From assembly GCF_003185895.1 (NCBI RefSeq), contig NZ_QHLY01000012.1:1701844-1765843 (forward strand): a stretch of 64,000 nt of DNA. The letters run 5' to 3'. A program made the position numbers and the translations under genes. This DNA comes from Cryobacterium arcticum (lineage in GTDB: Bacteria > Actinomycetota > Actinomycetes > Actinomycetales > Microbacteriaceae). Of the stretch, positions 24,433 through 34,703 are shown piece by piece (positions within the stretch are counted from its first letter, which is position 1; each line of letters opens with the position of its first letter). The notes below the pieces were generated by a model that was not told the DNA's origin, ran no database searches, and saw nothing but the letters and a program-made list of their open reading frames with translations.

Positions 24433-25095
24433 TCAGTCGGCCCGGATACCCGCCTGTACGGCCAGAGATACCAGCTGAGCCCGGTTCTGGGTGCCCGATT
24501 TCATCATCGCCCGATTGGCGTGGGTCTTCACGGTGAACGGCGACACGAAGATGCGGGCTGCGATGGTCGCGTTGTCCAGCCCCGCCACGATGTGCCCTAC
24601 GACTTCCCGCTCGCGCTGGGTGAGTTCGGCGAATCGCAGGGCCGCGGCAGGGTCGCTGGGCACGACCACGGGCAGGGCCACGTGCTCGACCAGCGCGTTC
24701 ACGGCGGCGGGCGACAGCGCGTGCCCGCCATCCGAGACCCGGAGGATGCCGTCGGTCAGTTCGGCGCGACTGGCCCCCTTGCCGAGGAACCCGTCGGCGC
24801 CGGCCCGCAGCGCGTTCACGACGTTCTCGTCCTGTTCGAAGGTGGTGAGAATGAGGATGCGCACGGTCTCCGCGGCATGAGCGGCACGAATCCGGCGGGT
24901 CGTCTCCACCCCGTCGATGCCGGGCATCCGGATGTCGAGCAAGACGACGTCAACCGGAGTCCCTTCCAGCAGCCGGAGGGCCTCGAGGCCGTCGCCGGCT
25001 TCGGCCACGATCTCGATGCCGGGGTGCGCCTCCACGATTGTGCGCAGGCCCGCCCGGATCATCTCCTGGTCGTCAACGATCATCACGCGGGTCAT
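24433..25095 (-). CDS. NarL/LuxR-type response regulator
   Basis: 220 residues. Receiver domain with the acidic pair in MIVDDQEM, phospho-Asp in VVLLDIRMPGIDGVE, and the conserved Lys in GKGAS. C-terminal LuxR helix-turn-helix: LTQREREVVGHIVAGLDNAT and VSPFTVKTHANRAM. Its ATG overlaps the stop of the kinase gene by four bases, so the two are translated together. Confidence 0.92.
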   Translation of the reverse strand: MTRVMIVDDQEMIRAGLRTIVEAHPGIEIVAEAGDGLEALRLLEGTPVDVVLLDIRMPGIDGVETTRRIRAAHAAETVRILILTTFEQDENVVNALRAGADGFLGKGASRAELTDGILRVSDGGHALSPAAVNALVEHVALPVVVPSDPAAALRFAELTQREREVVGHIVAGLDNATIAARIFVSPFTVKTHANRAMMKSGTQNRAQLVSLAVQAGIRAD

Positions 25096-26288
25096 TCGGG
25101 TGCTCCGGTTCTCGAGAGGGGCGCGGCCGGCAGGGTTGCCGTGAGCCAGAAGAATCGCGCGTCCTCGCGCACCTGCACCTGGCCGCCGGTGGAGGCGGCG
25201 CGCTCCCGCATGCCGACGAGGCCGTTGCCTCCGCCGGCGGAGGCTTCCCGGGTGGCGCCGACGCGGCGCAGGTTCACCACTTCCAGCGTGACGCCCGCTG
25301 GGGTGACGTGCACTCGTAGCGACACGTCGCCGCTGCCATGCCGCTGCGCGTTCGTCAGGGCTTCCTGCACGATCCGGTACGCCGCCGCGCTCACCGCCAG
25401 GGGCAGGTCGGTCTCCAGGCCGGTCACGGTGGCCTCAATGGTCAGGCCGGCGGCGCGGAAGCCGTCGACCAGCGCGGGGATCCGCCCGTGCTCCGGAGTA
25501 GGAGCCAGGGTGTCCGGCTCGACTCCCACCCGCAGCACGCGCAGAATCTGCTGGGTCTCGCGCAGCACGGCCTGCACGCTCTGCTGGGCGGCCGCCAGGT
25601 CGGCACGGCTCGCGTGGGCGTCGGCGGGCAGGTGCACGTCCGCCGCGCCGAGGTGCATGTTCACCACCGCGATCTCGTGCCCCACGCTGTCATGCAGGTC
25701 GCGGGCGATGCGCAGGCGTTCCTCGGCCACGCTGCGGTCCACCGCAGCCTCCCGGGTGGCGATGGCCTCAGCGGTGCGGCGTTCGAGTTCGAGCCAGTAC
25801 CGCCGGGATTCCCGGATCGCGCTGCCCGCGGCGGCGGTCGCGAGTGCGGCGAAGGCCGACACCGATGCCTCCGGGTTCTCGATGATGCTGAGGTCGCCGG
25901 AGACGAGCCACACCGACCCCAGGTTGGCGGCCGCGATGACGCCGCCGGCAACCAGCGCCGACCCGCCCCGAAGGGCGAGGAGGAAGGCGACGAAGCAGGC
26001 GATCGACCAGTTCGCGATCGGCGCCCAGCCGAACAGCGCGGCGATCACCGGACCGGCGGCCACCAGGGTCAGGCCGAGGTAGGGCATCCGATAGCAGAAC
26101 GCCACCCCGGCGGTGGTGGCGATGAGGGCCAGAACGGCACCGATGGGCAAGCCGGCCTGGGCGACGGTGATCCCCTCGACCGCGATCGCCAGAGAGATGA
26201 TGACGAGCGTGACCCGTTCCAGGACGGGCCCTCGCCTCGACCAGAGCGGGGCTCGCGGCGCTCGGCGCGGATGCTCGGAGGATGTCAC
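25092..26288 (-). CDS. NarL-type sensor histidine kinase (HisKA_3)
   Basis: 398 residues. About five hydrophobic helices occupy the first ~150 residues with very short loops, so it probably senses within or near the membrane. Then a coiled segment, the HisKA_3 phosphoacceptor region (RIARDLHDSVGHEIAVV, His in DLHDS), and a HATPase end with GGGNGLVGMRERAASTGG. Pairs with the regulator that follows. Stimulus unknown; such kinases next to small membrane proteins often report envelope stress. Confidence 0.9.
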   Translation of the reverse strand: MTSSEHPRRAPRAPLWSRRGPVLERVTLVIISLAIAVEGITVAQAGLPIGAVLALIATTAGVAFCYRMPYLGLTLVAAGPVIAALFGWAPIANWSIACFVAFLLALRGGSALVAGGVIAAANLGSVWLVSGDLSIIENPEASVSAFAALATAAAGSAIRESRRYWLELERRTAEAIATREAAVDRSVAEERLRIARDLHDSVGHEIAVVNMHLGAADVHLPADAHASRADLAAAQQSVQAVLRETQQILRVLRVGVEPDTLAPTPEHGRIPALVDGFRAAGLTIEATVTGLETDLPLAVSAAAYRIVQEALTNAQRHGSGDVSLRVHVTPAGVTLEVVNLRRVGATREASAGGGNGLVGMRERAASTGGQVQVREDARFFWLTATLPAAPLSRTGAPE

Positions 26289-26431
26289 AGCCCCATCCTC
26301 CCAGGTGGGTCGGGCGGCACGTAGTCCATCTGCAGTAGTGCATGACCGTCCGGTTACACGATGATTCCGGGTCGGGGCCGACCCAGGATGGGGTCATACC
26401 GCCCACCACACTCTCGAAAGCGAGCACCATC

Positions 26432-26977
26432 ATGACCCAGACAACCCCAAGCGTTCCGAGCCTGCCCACCGGTTTTGTGGCCTACGAGTACACGACCGTG
26501 CGAGTGCCGCGCGACCTGGAGTCGATCTACACCGACAGCTACCGCAACTTCGGCTGGATCACCGAAGCCACCGAGACCGGCCTGCCCGGCGCCACCACGG
26601 TGACCCTCAAGCTCAAGCGCGACCGGGCATTGAAGAACCGGCCGCTCGTGGCGGAGCTGCAGCGCCAAGCCGACATCGCGCTGGTCAGCATCGCCGCGCT
26701 CGAGCGCTCCAAGACCAGCGCCGCCCTCGGGCTGTCGATCGGGGTCGGCATCGTGGGCACGGCCTTCCTGGCCGGCTCGGTCTTCAGCATCGACGCCGGT
26801 CTGGTGCCGCTGTCGATCGTGCTCGGTGCCGTGGGCCTCGTCGGCTGGTTGGCCGGCTACCTGGTGCACGGGCGAGTGCTGGCGCAGCGCTCCGCCCGGG
26901 TGATCCCGCTCATCGAGGCGCAGTACGACGTGGTGTACCAGAGCGGCGAGCAGGCCAGTCACCTGCTCGCCGCCTGA
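26432..26977 (+). CDS. Two-helix membrane protein, unknown function
   Basis: 181 residues: a soluble N-terminal part (FVAYEYTTVRVPRDLESIYT onward, LKRDRALKNRPLVAELQRQ), two hydrophobic helices (GLSIGVGIVGTAFLAGSVF and VPLSIVLGAVGLVGWLAGYL), and a short tail. Divergent from the two-component system, so it is a plausible target of it. No family recognised. The ATG at 26432 is chosen as the frame before it has no ribosome site. Confidence 0.7.
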   Translation: MTQTTPSVPSLPTGFVAYEYTTVRVPRDLESIYTDSYRNFGWITEATETGLPGATTVTLKLKRDRALKNRPLVAELQRQADIALVSIAALERSKTSAALGLSIGVGIVGTAFLAGSVFSIDAGLVPLSIVLGAVGLVGWLAGYLVHGRVLAQRSARVIPLIEAQYDVVYQSGEQASHLLAA

Positions 26978-26989
26978 ACTTCTCCTGAG

Positions 26990-27780
26990 TCACACCACCG
27001 AGCGCCGGTTGTAGATGCGCATCGACCAGACATAGCCGATCACGCTGATGACCAGGCACCAGACGATCGCCCAGAGCCAGCTCAGCCCGATCGGCGTGCC
27101 GAGCAGCAGCCCGCGGATCGTTTCGATGAACGGGGTGAACGGCTGGTACTCGGCGAACACCTGCACCACCGCCGGCATCGTGTCGGTAGGCACGAATCCG
27201 CTGCCCAGGAACGGCAACAGCACCAGCAGGGTAGGCAGGTTGCTCGCCGACTCCACCGATTTCGACGCCATGCCCATCGCCACCGCCAGCCAGGTGATGG
27301 CGAGCAGGATCAGGGTGGTCATGCCGAACGCGGCGAGCCATTCGATCGGGTTCGCGTTAGGCCGGAAACCGATCAGCACGCTGACGCCGAGCACCAGGGT
27401 GACGGCGATCAGGCCCTGGATGGTGTTGCCGAGCACGTGCCCGGTGAGCACGGCCGCCCGGGAGATCGCCAGGGTGCGGAACCGGGCCGTGATGCCCTCG
27501 GTCATGTCCATGGCCACCGTGGTGGCGGTGCCGCCGGCGGTGCCCGCCGCCGCGGTGAGCAGGATGCCGGGCACCACGTAGGCCAGGTAGGCCGCCCGGT
27601 CGCTTCCGCCGGTGCTGGGCAGCCCCGCCCCGAGCTGGCCGCCGAAGACGAAGACGAACAGGAACAGGAACACGACCGGGCCGCCGACGACGAAGTAGGT
27701 GAGGGCGGGGTAGCGCAACATGTGCAGCAGGTTGCGGTGCAGCAGGGTGCCGGAGTCGGTGAGCACGTGGGTCATGGTGG

Positions 27781-27784
<4 letters not shown>
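26990..27784 (-). CDS. ABC-2 type export permease (DrrB-like)
   Basis: 264 residues with six hydrophobic helices. The ABC-2 signature region is present: LTYFVVGGPVVFLFLFVFVF, YVVPGILLTAAAGTAGGTA, RTLAISRAAVLTGHVLGN, LPFLGSGFVPTDTMPAVVQV. Four-base overlap with the ATPase gene. With it forms a DrrAB-type exporter; family members export daunorubicin or lipids. Cargo here unknown. Confidence 0.88.
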
Positions 27785-28721
<937 letters not shown>

Positions 28722-28725
<4 letters not shown>

Positions 28726-29585
28726 GTGTCGCTCCGTTCCGATCGATGTACCGTGATGTCGCCGTATGAGCTGCGGGCGCGCACCTGCACGGTGTCGCCG
28801 GCGGTGCCGGGACCGTCGCCGACGGCGAGGGTGTTGCGCACCCGCCCGAACTTGGTGTTGAGGTCGAGCCAGGCCGCGGCGCCGGGGCGGATGCCCACGG
28901 CGATGGTGCCGGCGGCGGTCGCGAGGGTGAGTGCGCCACGGCCGATGTCACCGATGTGCACCGACCCGTTGGAGGCCTTCACGGTGATGTCACCGTCGGC
29001 CCGGTCGATGATGATGTCGCCGTTGGCGGCGCTGACCTTGAGGGTGTCGGTGACCGAGCCGATCTGGGTCTCGCCGTTGGCGTTCTTGATCACCGCTGAC
29101 CCCTCGATGGCGCCGATGCGCACCTTGCCGGTGCCGGTGGAGATGTCCACCTGGCCGGTCGCGCCGCCCACCGTGACATCGCCCTGGCCGGTCTTGGCGC
29201 GCAGGCTCCCGCACTGGTCGATCCGCACGGTGCCCATGCCGCTGCGCAGCACGGCGGCGCCGAACTCGCCGTCGGCATCCAGGGTGCCCATGCCGCTACT
29301 GAGGTCGAGGCTCGAGCCGATCGGCACCTCGATGGTGACGTCGACGGCTCCCCCGTCGGTGAGCCAATTGCGCAGGCGCAGATGCTTGAACCCGACGCGC
29401 AGCCGGTTGTCGGCGAAGTCCACCGCGATCTGGGCGGCCGCGGTGGCGTCGAGCGACCGGGAGGGGTTCCGCGGCCGGATCATTACCGTGGCTTCGGGCC
29501 GGTCGACGGCGGTGATCCAGATGTCGCTGCGGATGCTGAGGTCGACGGTGAGCTCGACCGGGCCGGTGGTGTCGAACGCGGTCAT
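28722..29585 (-). CDS. DUF4097 beta-helix-like protein
   Basis: 287 residues of repeating short beta strands (DITVKASNGSVHIGD, TQIGSVTDTLKVSAANGD and similar), the DUF4097/putative adhesin pattern. There is no signal peptide or membrane helix. In actinobacteria it recurs beside DrrAB-like exporters and a small regulator. Function unknown. Start overlaps the stop of the ribbon-helix-helix gene as ATGA. Confidence 0.83.
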
Positions 29586-30091
29586 GAGCGGGCCCATCCG
29601 GTGAAGCTGTTCTCGCCGGGCTCCTGCGGCGGAGTGCGGCGGCCGCCCTCGGCATCCAGGGCGCCGGTGATCGCGCGCACCAGCCAGGTGTTGACCGAGA
29701 GCCCCTCCCGGCCGGCGGCCGATTCGACCCGGGCCTTGAGCTGCTCCGGGAGGCGCAGCGTGGTGCGCGAGACGGCGCCCTCGTCGCTGTCGTCGACCGC
29801 GGCGACGGGTGCCTGCCACGGGCCGGCATTCTCGAACGTGGTGGGCGCCGCTCCGGGGGTGACCACGAATTCCGGGTCTGTTCCGCGCAGCCGCACGTCG
29901 ACACCGCCGGGAGCCAGGTCCTGGCTGATCTCGCCGGCCGCGGTCGACAGGGCGTCGAGCAGCACCAGCCGGGTGGCGGATTCGAGCGGCGCGATCAGCC
30001 GCTCGGCGAGCGCCCGGGTGTCGTCGCCGCCCACATCGGCGGCCACCATGAACTGCTCGCGCAGGTGTTGGATGTACGGGAAAAGTTCCAT
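29582..30091 (-). CDS. Ribbon-helix-helix (HicB/Arc-like) regulator
   Basis: 169 residues. The C-terminal part SRTTLRLPEQLKARVESAA, then GLSVNTWLVRAITGAL, is a ribbon-helix-helix DNA-binding motif of HicB type. The N-terminal ~115 residues are an unrecognised domain. No HicA toxin is nearby; instead it leads an operon with DUF4097 and an ABC exporter, so it is more likely the operon's regulator than an antitoxin. An 11-bp periodic repeat starts at its start codon. Confidence 0.8.
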   Translation of the reverse strand: MELFPYIQHLREQFMVAADVGGDDTRALAERLIAPLESATRLVLLDALSTAAGEISQDLAPGGVDVRLRGTDPEFVVTPGAAPTTFENAGPWQAPVAAVDDSDEGAVSRTTLRLPEQLKARVESAAGREGLSVNTWLVRAITGALDAEGGRRTPPQEPGENSFTGWARS

Positions 30092-30123
30092 GACACCATT
30101 GTGACGCCACTATGACGTCAGCG
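30091..30123. promoter_or_regulatory. Three TGAC repeats at 11-bp spacing, candidate RHH operator
   Basis: TGACACCATTG, TGACGCCACTA and TGACGTCAGCG start at 30091, 30102 and 30113, directly upstream of the ribbon-helix-helix gene. An 11-base period puts the repeats on one face of the helix, which suits tandem ribbon-helix-helix dimers. Seen directly; binding is inference. Confidence 0.5.
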
Positions 30124-30255
30124 CAACACCTTTGTGATGCCGTTTTGGTGACGGGGTGACGCCGGGCGTGGTGGACGGGTGTGCCGGACGGGCCGCTACG
30201 CATCCGGCGGTCGGCACCGCTGGTGGTCGCGACCGGTGGGAGCAAGGATGGTGCC

Positions 30256-31140
30256 ATGGTCGATTCCCTTGCCGCGCTCGCCCGGGAGCTCTACGGCCTG
30301 CAGCCCGCCGAGTTCACGGCCGCGCGCAACGCCCGGGCGCAGGAGTTCAAGACCACCGACGTCACCCTCGCCAAGCAGATCGGCGCCCTGCGGAAGCCCT
30401 CGCCCGCCGCCTGGGTGGTGAACCTGCTCGCCCGGGAAGACGACGACGGCCTCGAATCCCTCCTCCAGCTCGGCGAGCAGATGCGGGATGCCCAGGAGCA
30501 GCTCGACCGGGAGGCGCTCCGCCGGCTCGGCGGCGAGCGCCGGACCGCCGTCGCCGCCCTCGCCCGAGCGGGCGCCGACCTCGCCGCCCGTCTCGGCCAC
30601 CCGCCCACGCCCGCCGTGCTCGGCGAAGTGGAACAGACCCTGCAAGCCGCAACCTCGGACGAGGCCGCCGCGGCCGCCGTGAGCAGTGGGCTGCTGGTGA
30701 AGGCCCTACTGGCCGTGGGCTTCGAGCCGGTGGACCTGGACGACGCCGTCGCGGTGCCGGACGCGCCGCAGGCGCGGGAGCGGCGCACCAGCCCCGCCAC
30801 CCCGCCGAAGTCGCCCGTGCAGCTCGCCGACGTGCGCCGGCGCAAGGAGGCCAAGCGGGAAGCCGAGCGGCTCGAGCGCGACGCCGATGCCGCCACCGCG
30901 GAACTCGCCGCCCTCGACCGCCGGGCAGAGCGGCTGGCCTTACGCCGCAGCAGCCTCGAGGCCGAGATCAGTGACCTCCGGGAGCAACTGCGCACGGCCG
31001 AGACCGCGCTCGTGGCCGTCGACCGTGACGCCGGCACCCTGGCCGACGACCGGAAACAGGCCGAAGCGGCCGCCGAGAACTCCGCCAGCCGTGCCGCCGA
31101 GGCCAGAGCCGCCGCCGATGCCCTGGAGCTGTCCGACTGA
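30256..31140 (+). CDS. Coiled-coil protein of unknown function
   Basis: 294 residues. N-terminal helical region (LARELYGLQPAEFTAARNAR, QIGALRKPSPAAWVVNLL) that recurs in actinobacterial proteins of unknown function, then a Pro/Ser linker near residue 190 and a ~90-residue charged Ala/Glu/Arg coiled coil (RRRKEAKREAERLERDADA onward). No signal peptide. Divergent from the RHH operon and 64 bases before the HerA-like gene, so the two may share a transcript. Confidence 0.75.
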   Translation: MVDSLAALARELYGLQPAEFTAARNARAQEFKTTDVTLAKQIGALRKPSPAAWVVNLLAREDDDGLESLLQLGEQMRDAQEQLDREALRRLGGERRTAVAALARAGADLAARLGHPPTPAVLGEVEQTLQAATSDEAAAAAVSSGLLVKALLAVGFEPVDLDDAVAVPDAPQARERRTSPATPPKSPVQLADVRRRKEAKREAERLERDADAATAELAALDRRAERLALRRSSLEAEISDLREQLRTAETALVAVDRDAGTLADDRKQAEAAAENSASRAAEARAAADALELSD

Positions 31141-31204
31141 CCTTCCGCACCGGGCTGTGATCGGGCGCTCACTCGCGTGCCGGCACTGTGGCTATGATGC
31201 CGCC

Positions 31205-33019
31205 ATGACTTCGAACGATGCGGTCGACGCGGTGGCCGGACTCAAGGCGCGGGCGGATGCCGCCAAAGCCGCGGCGCTCCGTGCGCAGGCCGACGCGGAG
31301 GAGGCGGAAGCCCAACTCCGCACCGCTCAGGAGAAGAACGAGCGGGCGGCGGCGGACCAGGCGGCACCGGCATCCGTTCCGGCCGGACCGCTCGACGCCG
31401 ACCAGGTCGAGGCGATTCGGGCGGGGTACGCCTTCGACAGTGCCGCCCTCGAACTCGGCGCCCTGGTGAACGGCGACGCCCGGCCCGACGTACAAGTACG
31501 CATCCCGTTGGCCATGACCAACCGGCACGGCCTGGTGGCCGGGGCCACCGGAACCGGCAAGACCAAGACCCTCCAGGTGCTCGCCGAGCAGCTCTCGGCA
31601 CACGGCGTGCCGGTGTTCGCCGCCGATATCAAGGGCGACCTCTCCGGCATCGCCAGCCTCGGCACCCCCAGCGACAAACTACTGGCCCGAACGACGGGCC
31701 TCGGCCAGGACTGGGCGGGCGCCGCCTCCCCCACCGAGTACTTCTCGCTCGGCGGCATCGGCGCGGGCATCCCCATCCGCGCCACCGTCGCCGGGTTCGG
31801 CCCGCTGCTGCTCAGCAAGGTGCTCGGCCTGAACGACACCCAGGAGTCCAGCCTCGGCCTGGTGTTCCACTACGCCGACGAAGCCGGCCTGCCGCTGCTC
31901 GACCTCACCGACTTGCGCGCGGTGCTCAGTTACCTGATCGGCGACGCCGGCAAGGGCGAGCTCACCGGCCTCGGCGGGTTGTCCAGCGCCACGGTCGGCG
32001 TCATCCTGCGGGAACTGATCACCTTCGCCGACCAGGGCGCCGACGTCTTCTTCGGCGAGCCGGAGATCGACACCCGCGAGTTCCTCAGGGTCACCGCCGA
32101 CGGCCGCGGCCTGGTCAGCCTGCTCGAGGTCCCCGGCGTGCAGGACCGGCCGGCGCTCTACTCCACCTTTCTGATGTGGCTGCTGGCCGACCTGTTCAAC
32201 GACCTGCCCGAGGTCGGCGACCTCGACAAGCCCAAGTTGGTGTTCTTCTTCGACGAGGCGCACCTGCTGTTCCGGGACGCGTCGAAGGATTTCCTGGCGG
32301 CGATCACCCAGACCGTGCGGCTCATCCGCTCGAAGGGCGTGGGCATCTTCTTCGTCACCCAGACGCCTAAGGATGTGCCCAGCGACGTGCTCGCCCAGCT
32401 CGGCTCCCGGGTGCAACACCAGCTGCGCGCCTTCACCCCGGATGACGCCAAGACGCTGCGGGCCACGGTCTCCACCTTTCCCAACTCCGGCTACGACCTC
32501 GAGGAGGTGCTCACCGGGCTCGGCATCGGGGAGGCCATCGTGACGGTGATGAACGAGAAGGGCGCGCCGAGCCCGGTGGCGTGGACCCGGCTGCGAGCCC
32601 CGCAGGGGTCGATGGCGCCCACCCCGGCGGAGCACATCCTGGCCACGGTGTCGGCGTCCCCGCTGCTGGAGCGTTATGGCACCGCCGTCGACCGGGACTC
32701 CGCCCGGGAGATGCTGGCGGCGAAGCTGGAGGCCGCGGCCCAGGTGGCCGAGGCCGAACAGCGTGCCATCGACCAGGCCAAGGCCGACGCCGAGTTCGCC
32801 AAGCAGCAGGCCGCCGCCGACGCGCAGCAGGCCAAGGCCGAGAAGAAGGCGCAGGCCGACTACGACCGGCTGCGCAAGCAGTCCGAGACCCGCTCCCGCA
32901 CCCGAACGCGCTCCCGGCCGCAGAAGTCGGTGCTGGAGGAGGTGCTCGGCTCCCCCGCCACCAAGACCATCCTCACCGGCATCGTCACGGGCATCTTCGG
33001 CACCCGGCGCCGCCGCTGA
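31205..33019 (+). CDS. HerA-like ATPase (DUF853, YjgR family)
   Basis: 604 residues. A Lys/Ala/Glu-rich N-terminal coil (1-60), then the HerA/FtsK-like ATPase: Walker A GATGTGKTK near residue 117, DIKGDLSGIASLG, Walker B VFFFDEAHLLF, sensor IFFVTQTPKDVPSDVLAQLG and the arginine-finger-like RVQHQLRAFTPDDAK. A Gln/Ala/Lys coil and a small C-terminal hydrophobic helix follow. Proteins of this family are widespread; a role in DNA or envelope processes is not settled. Confidence 0.88.
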   Translation: MTSNDAVDAVAGLKARADAAKAAALRAQADAEEAEAQLRTAQEKNERAAADQAAPASVPAGPLDADQVEAIRAGYAFDSAALELGALVNGDARPDVQVRIPLAMTNRHGLVAGATGTGKTKTLQVLAEQLSAHGVPVFAADIKGDLSGIASLGTPSDKLLARTTGLGQDWAGAASPTEYFSLGGIGAGIPIRATVAGFGPLLLSKVLGLNDTQESSLGLVFHYADEAGLPLLDLTDLRAVLSYLIGDAGKGELTGLGGLSSATVGVILRELITFADQGADVFFGEPEIDTREFLRVTADGRGLVSLLEVPGVQDRPALYSTFLMWLLADLFNDLPEVGDLDKPKLVFFFDEAHLLFRDASKDFLAAITQTVRLIRSKGVGIFFVTQTPKDVPSDVLAQLGSRVQHQLRAFTPDDAKTLRATVSTFPNSGYDLEEVLTGLGIGEAIVTVMNEKGAPSPVAWTRLRAPQGSMAPTPAEHILATVSASPLLERYGTAVDRDSAREMLAAKLEAAAQVAEAEQRAIDQAKADAEFAKQQAAADAQQAKAEKKAQADYDRLRKQSETRSRTRTRSRPQKSVLEEVLGSPATKTILTGIVTGIFGTRRRR

Positions 33020-33067
33020 TCGCGGGCGCCGCCATCCGTAGCTCCCGCAGGCGAACGCTCGTGGCGC

Positions 33068-33124
33068 GCGTTAGTCCCCGCGGCACGCGTTAGTCCCCGC
33101 GGCACGCGTCAGGCCCCGCGGCAC
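33068..33124. repeat. Three tandem 19-bp repeats
   Basis: GCGTTAGTCCCCGCGGCAC at 33068-33086 and 33087-33105, with a third copy at 33106-33124 differing at two positions. It sits just after the HerA-like gene. Head-to-tail without spacers, so not CRISPR. Confidence 0.85.
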
Positions 33125-33152
33125 TGGTTCGTACGCGTGCCCCCGACCACAA

Positions 33153-33178
33153 CGCGTGCCGTGACATTTCGGCACGCG
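33153..33178. terminator. Hairpin downstream of the HerA-like gene
   Basis: Perfect 9-bp inverted repeat CGCGTGCCG / CGGCACGCG with an eight-base loop. Possible transcription stop after the HerA-like gene, but no T tract follows. Confidence 0.35.
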
Positions 33179-33291
33179 CCCCGCGCTCAACGGGAGCCCA
33201 CGCGCACCTCTCCCGCGCGGAGCCAGTCAGCCCGTCTGCTGGCAGCGAACGGCGCCCACTTTGCACCCTGACAGACGTACGCTCTGGTGCC

Positions 33292-34233
33292 ATGAACGAT
33301 GTGCCACCGATGGACGACGACGGGCTCCTCGACGCCTACTCGAGAACCGTCATGGCCGTGGCCACCCGGGTGCTGCCCAGCGTGGCCAGCGTGACGGTGC
33401 AGAGCAACCGCGGCGCCGGGTCCGGCAGCGCCAGCGTGATCACCCCCGACGGCTTCCTGCTCACCAGCGCGCATGTCGTCGCCGGCGCCGACACCGCCGA
33501 GGTGGGATTCGCCGATGGCACCAGCAGCAGAGTGGATGTGGTCGGCCGCGACCCGCTCTCCGACCTCGCCGTGCTGCACGCCCGCAGTGCCACGCCGCAT
33601 CCGGTGCAGCTCGGCGACGCCGCGCACCTGCGGGTGGGCCAAGTGGTTGTGGCGCTCGGCAACCCGCTCGGACTGGCCGGCAGCGTCACCGCCGGCATCG
33701 TCTCGGCGCTGGGCCGATCACTGCCCACCCGGGCCGGGCGGGTGGTCGACGAGGTGATCCAGACCGACGCCGCGCTCAACCCCGGCAACAGCGGTGGCGT
33801 GCTCGCCGACAGCTCCGGCCGCATGGTGGGCGTGAACACCGCCCTAGCTGGCATCGGTGTGGGCATGGCGGTGCCGATCAACGCCACCACCCGGGAAATC
33901 ATCACCGCTCTCATGACCACCGGGCGGATGCGCCGGGCCTGGCTCGGCATCGCCGGCGCTCAAGTGCCGCTGTCGCCCGCCCTCGCCGCCCGGGTCGGCT
34001 CCCCCACCGGCCTGCAGGTGGCCGGCGTCTCGCCCGGCAGCCCCGCCGCGGAAGCCGGGTTGCTGCGCGGCGACATCGTCGTGGAGCTGGCCGGTCAACC
34101 GGTGGTGACGGCCACGATGGTGCAGCAGCTCATGGTGGAGACCGCGATCGACAAGCCGATCGAGATCACCGTGTGGCGGAACGGCGCCCTCGTCGATGCG
34201 ATCACCGTTCCGCGGGAGTTGCAGGACTCCTGA
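33292..34233 (+). CDS. HtrA/DegP-like serine protease with PDZ domain, no export signal
   Basis: 313 residues. S1C trypsin-like domain with the full triad: His in TSAHVV, Asp in DPLSDLAVLH, Ser in LNPGNSGG. A PDZ domain covers the last ~90 residues (GLQVAGVSPGSPAAEAGLLR onward). Most actinobacterial HtrA-like proteases have an N-terminal membrane helix; none is visible here, and the gene starts MNDVPPMDDDG, so it is predicted cytoplasmic or the true start is missed. Confidence 0.87.
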   Translation: MNDVPPMDDDGLLDAYSRTVMAVATRVLPSVASVTVQSNRGAGSGSASVITPDGFLLTSAHVVAGADTAEVGFADGTSSRVDVVGRDPLSDLAVLHARSATPHPVQLGDAAHLRVGQVVVALGNPLGLAGSVTAGIVSALGRSLPTRAGRVVDEVIQTDAALNPGNSGGVLADSSGRMVGVNTALAGIGVGMAVPINATTREIITALMTTGRMRRAWLGIAGAQVPLSPALAARVGSPTGLQVAGVSPGSPAAEAGLLRGDIVVELAGQPVVTATMVQQLMVETAIDKPIEITVWRNGALVDAITVPRELQDS

Positions 34234-34251
34234 GCCGCTCTCCGCGAAGAC

Positions 34252-34524
34252 TCAGGCGGCAGCGAACCGCTTCGCCGAACGCTCCTTGGCCTTCTCGGCC
34301 TCGACCTCGCGGTTCTTAGGCGGAGCGCTCGTGACCAGGTCCTCGAGCAGGTGCCGCGAGATGTGCGCGATCTCCTCGACCGCCCGGTTGAAAGCCTCTT
34401 CATTCGCCTTCGACGGCTTGGTGGAACCGCTGATCTTGCGCACGAACTGCAGCGCCGCGGCGTGCACCTCGTCGTCGGTGGCGGCGGGCTCGAAATTGTG
34501 AAGTTGATGAATGTTCCGACACAT
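34252..34524 (-). CDS. DUF2277 protein
   Basis: 90 residues starting MCRNIHQLHNFEP, then ATDDEVHAAALQFVRKISG and KPSKANEEAFNRAVEEIAHI. This is the DUF2277 pattern, a small conserved bacterial protein with an N-terminal Cys. Function unknown. Convergent with the protease gene. Confidence 0.88.
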   Translation of the reverse strand: MCRNIHQLHNFEPAATDDEVHAAALQFVRKISGSTKPSKANEEAFNRAVEEIAHISRHLLEDLVTSAPPKNREVEAEKAKERSAKRFAAA

Positions 34525-34634
34525 GCTTCGAGGGTACCCAGGCCGGAACATCCGCGAAAGAGCGAAAAAGTGTTGCGCCCCGAACACAAAGGGCAGTACG
34601 GTGTTGCCTACGCCACAGACGAAAGGAGCCCAGC

Positions 34635-34703
34635 GTGTTTACTTCGAAGATTGCAATCGCATCCCTCACCACCGCCGGCTTCGTCGGCGTCTTCACCGCC
34701 TGA
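34635..34703 (+). CDS. Candidate 22-residue hydrophobic small protein
   Basis: A GTG start with AAAGGAG eight bases before it opens a 22-codon frame ending in TGA. The peptide starts basic (FTSKIAIASL) and ends hydrophobic (TTAGFVGVFTA), like a mini signal peptide or membrane peptide. Upstream, TTGCGC and TACGGT are spaced 18 bases apart as a possible promoter. Too short for a family call; could be a leader peptide. Confidence 0.35.
   Translation: MFTSKIAIASLTTAGFVGVFTA

Noticed and set aside
29582..30091. HicAB toxin-antitoxin system
   Set aside because: Only the HicB-like fold is present; no HicA-type small toxin is adjacent, and the gene leads an exporter operon.
33068..33124. CRISPR-like array
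   Set aside because: Repeats are contiguous with no spacers, and only three copies.
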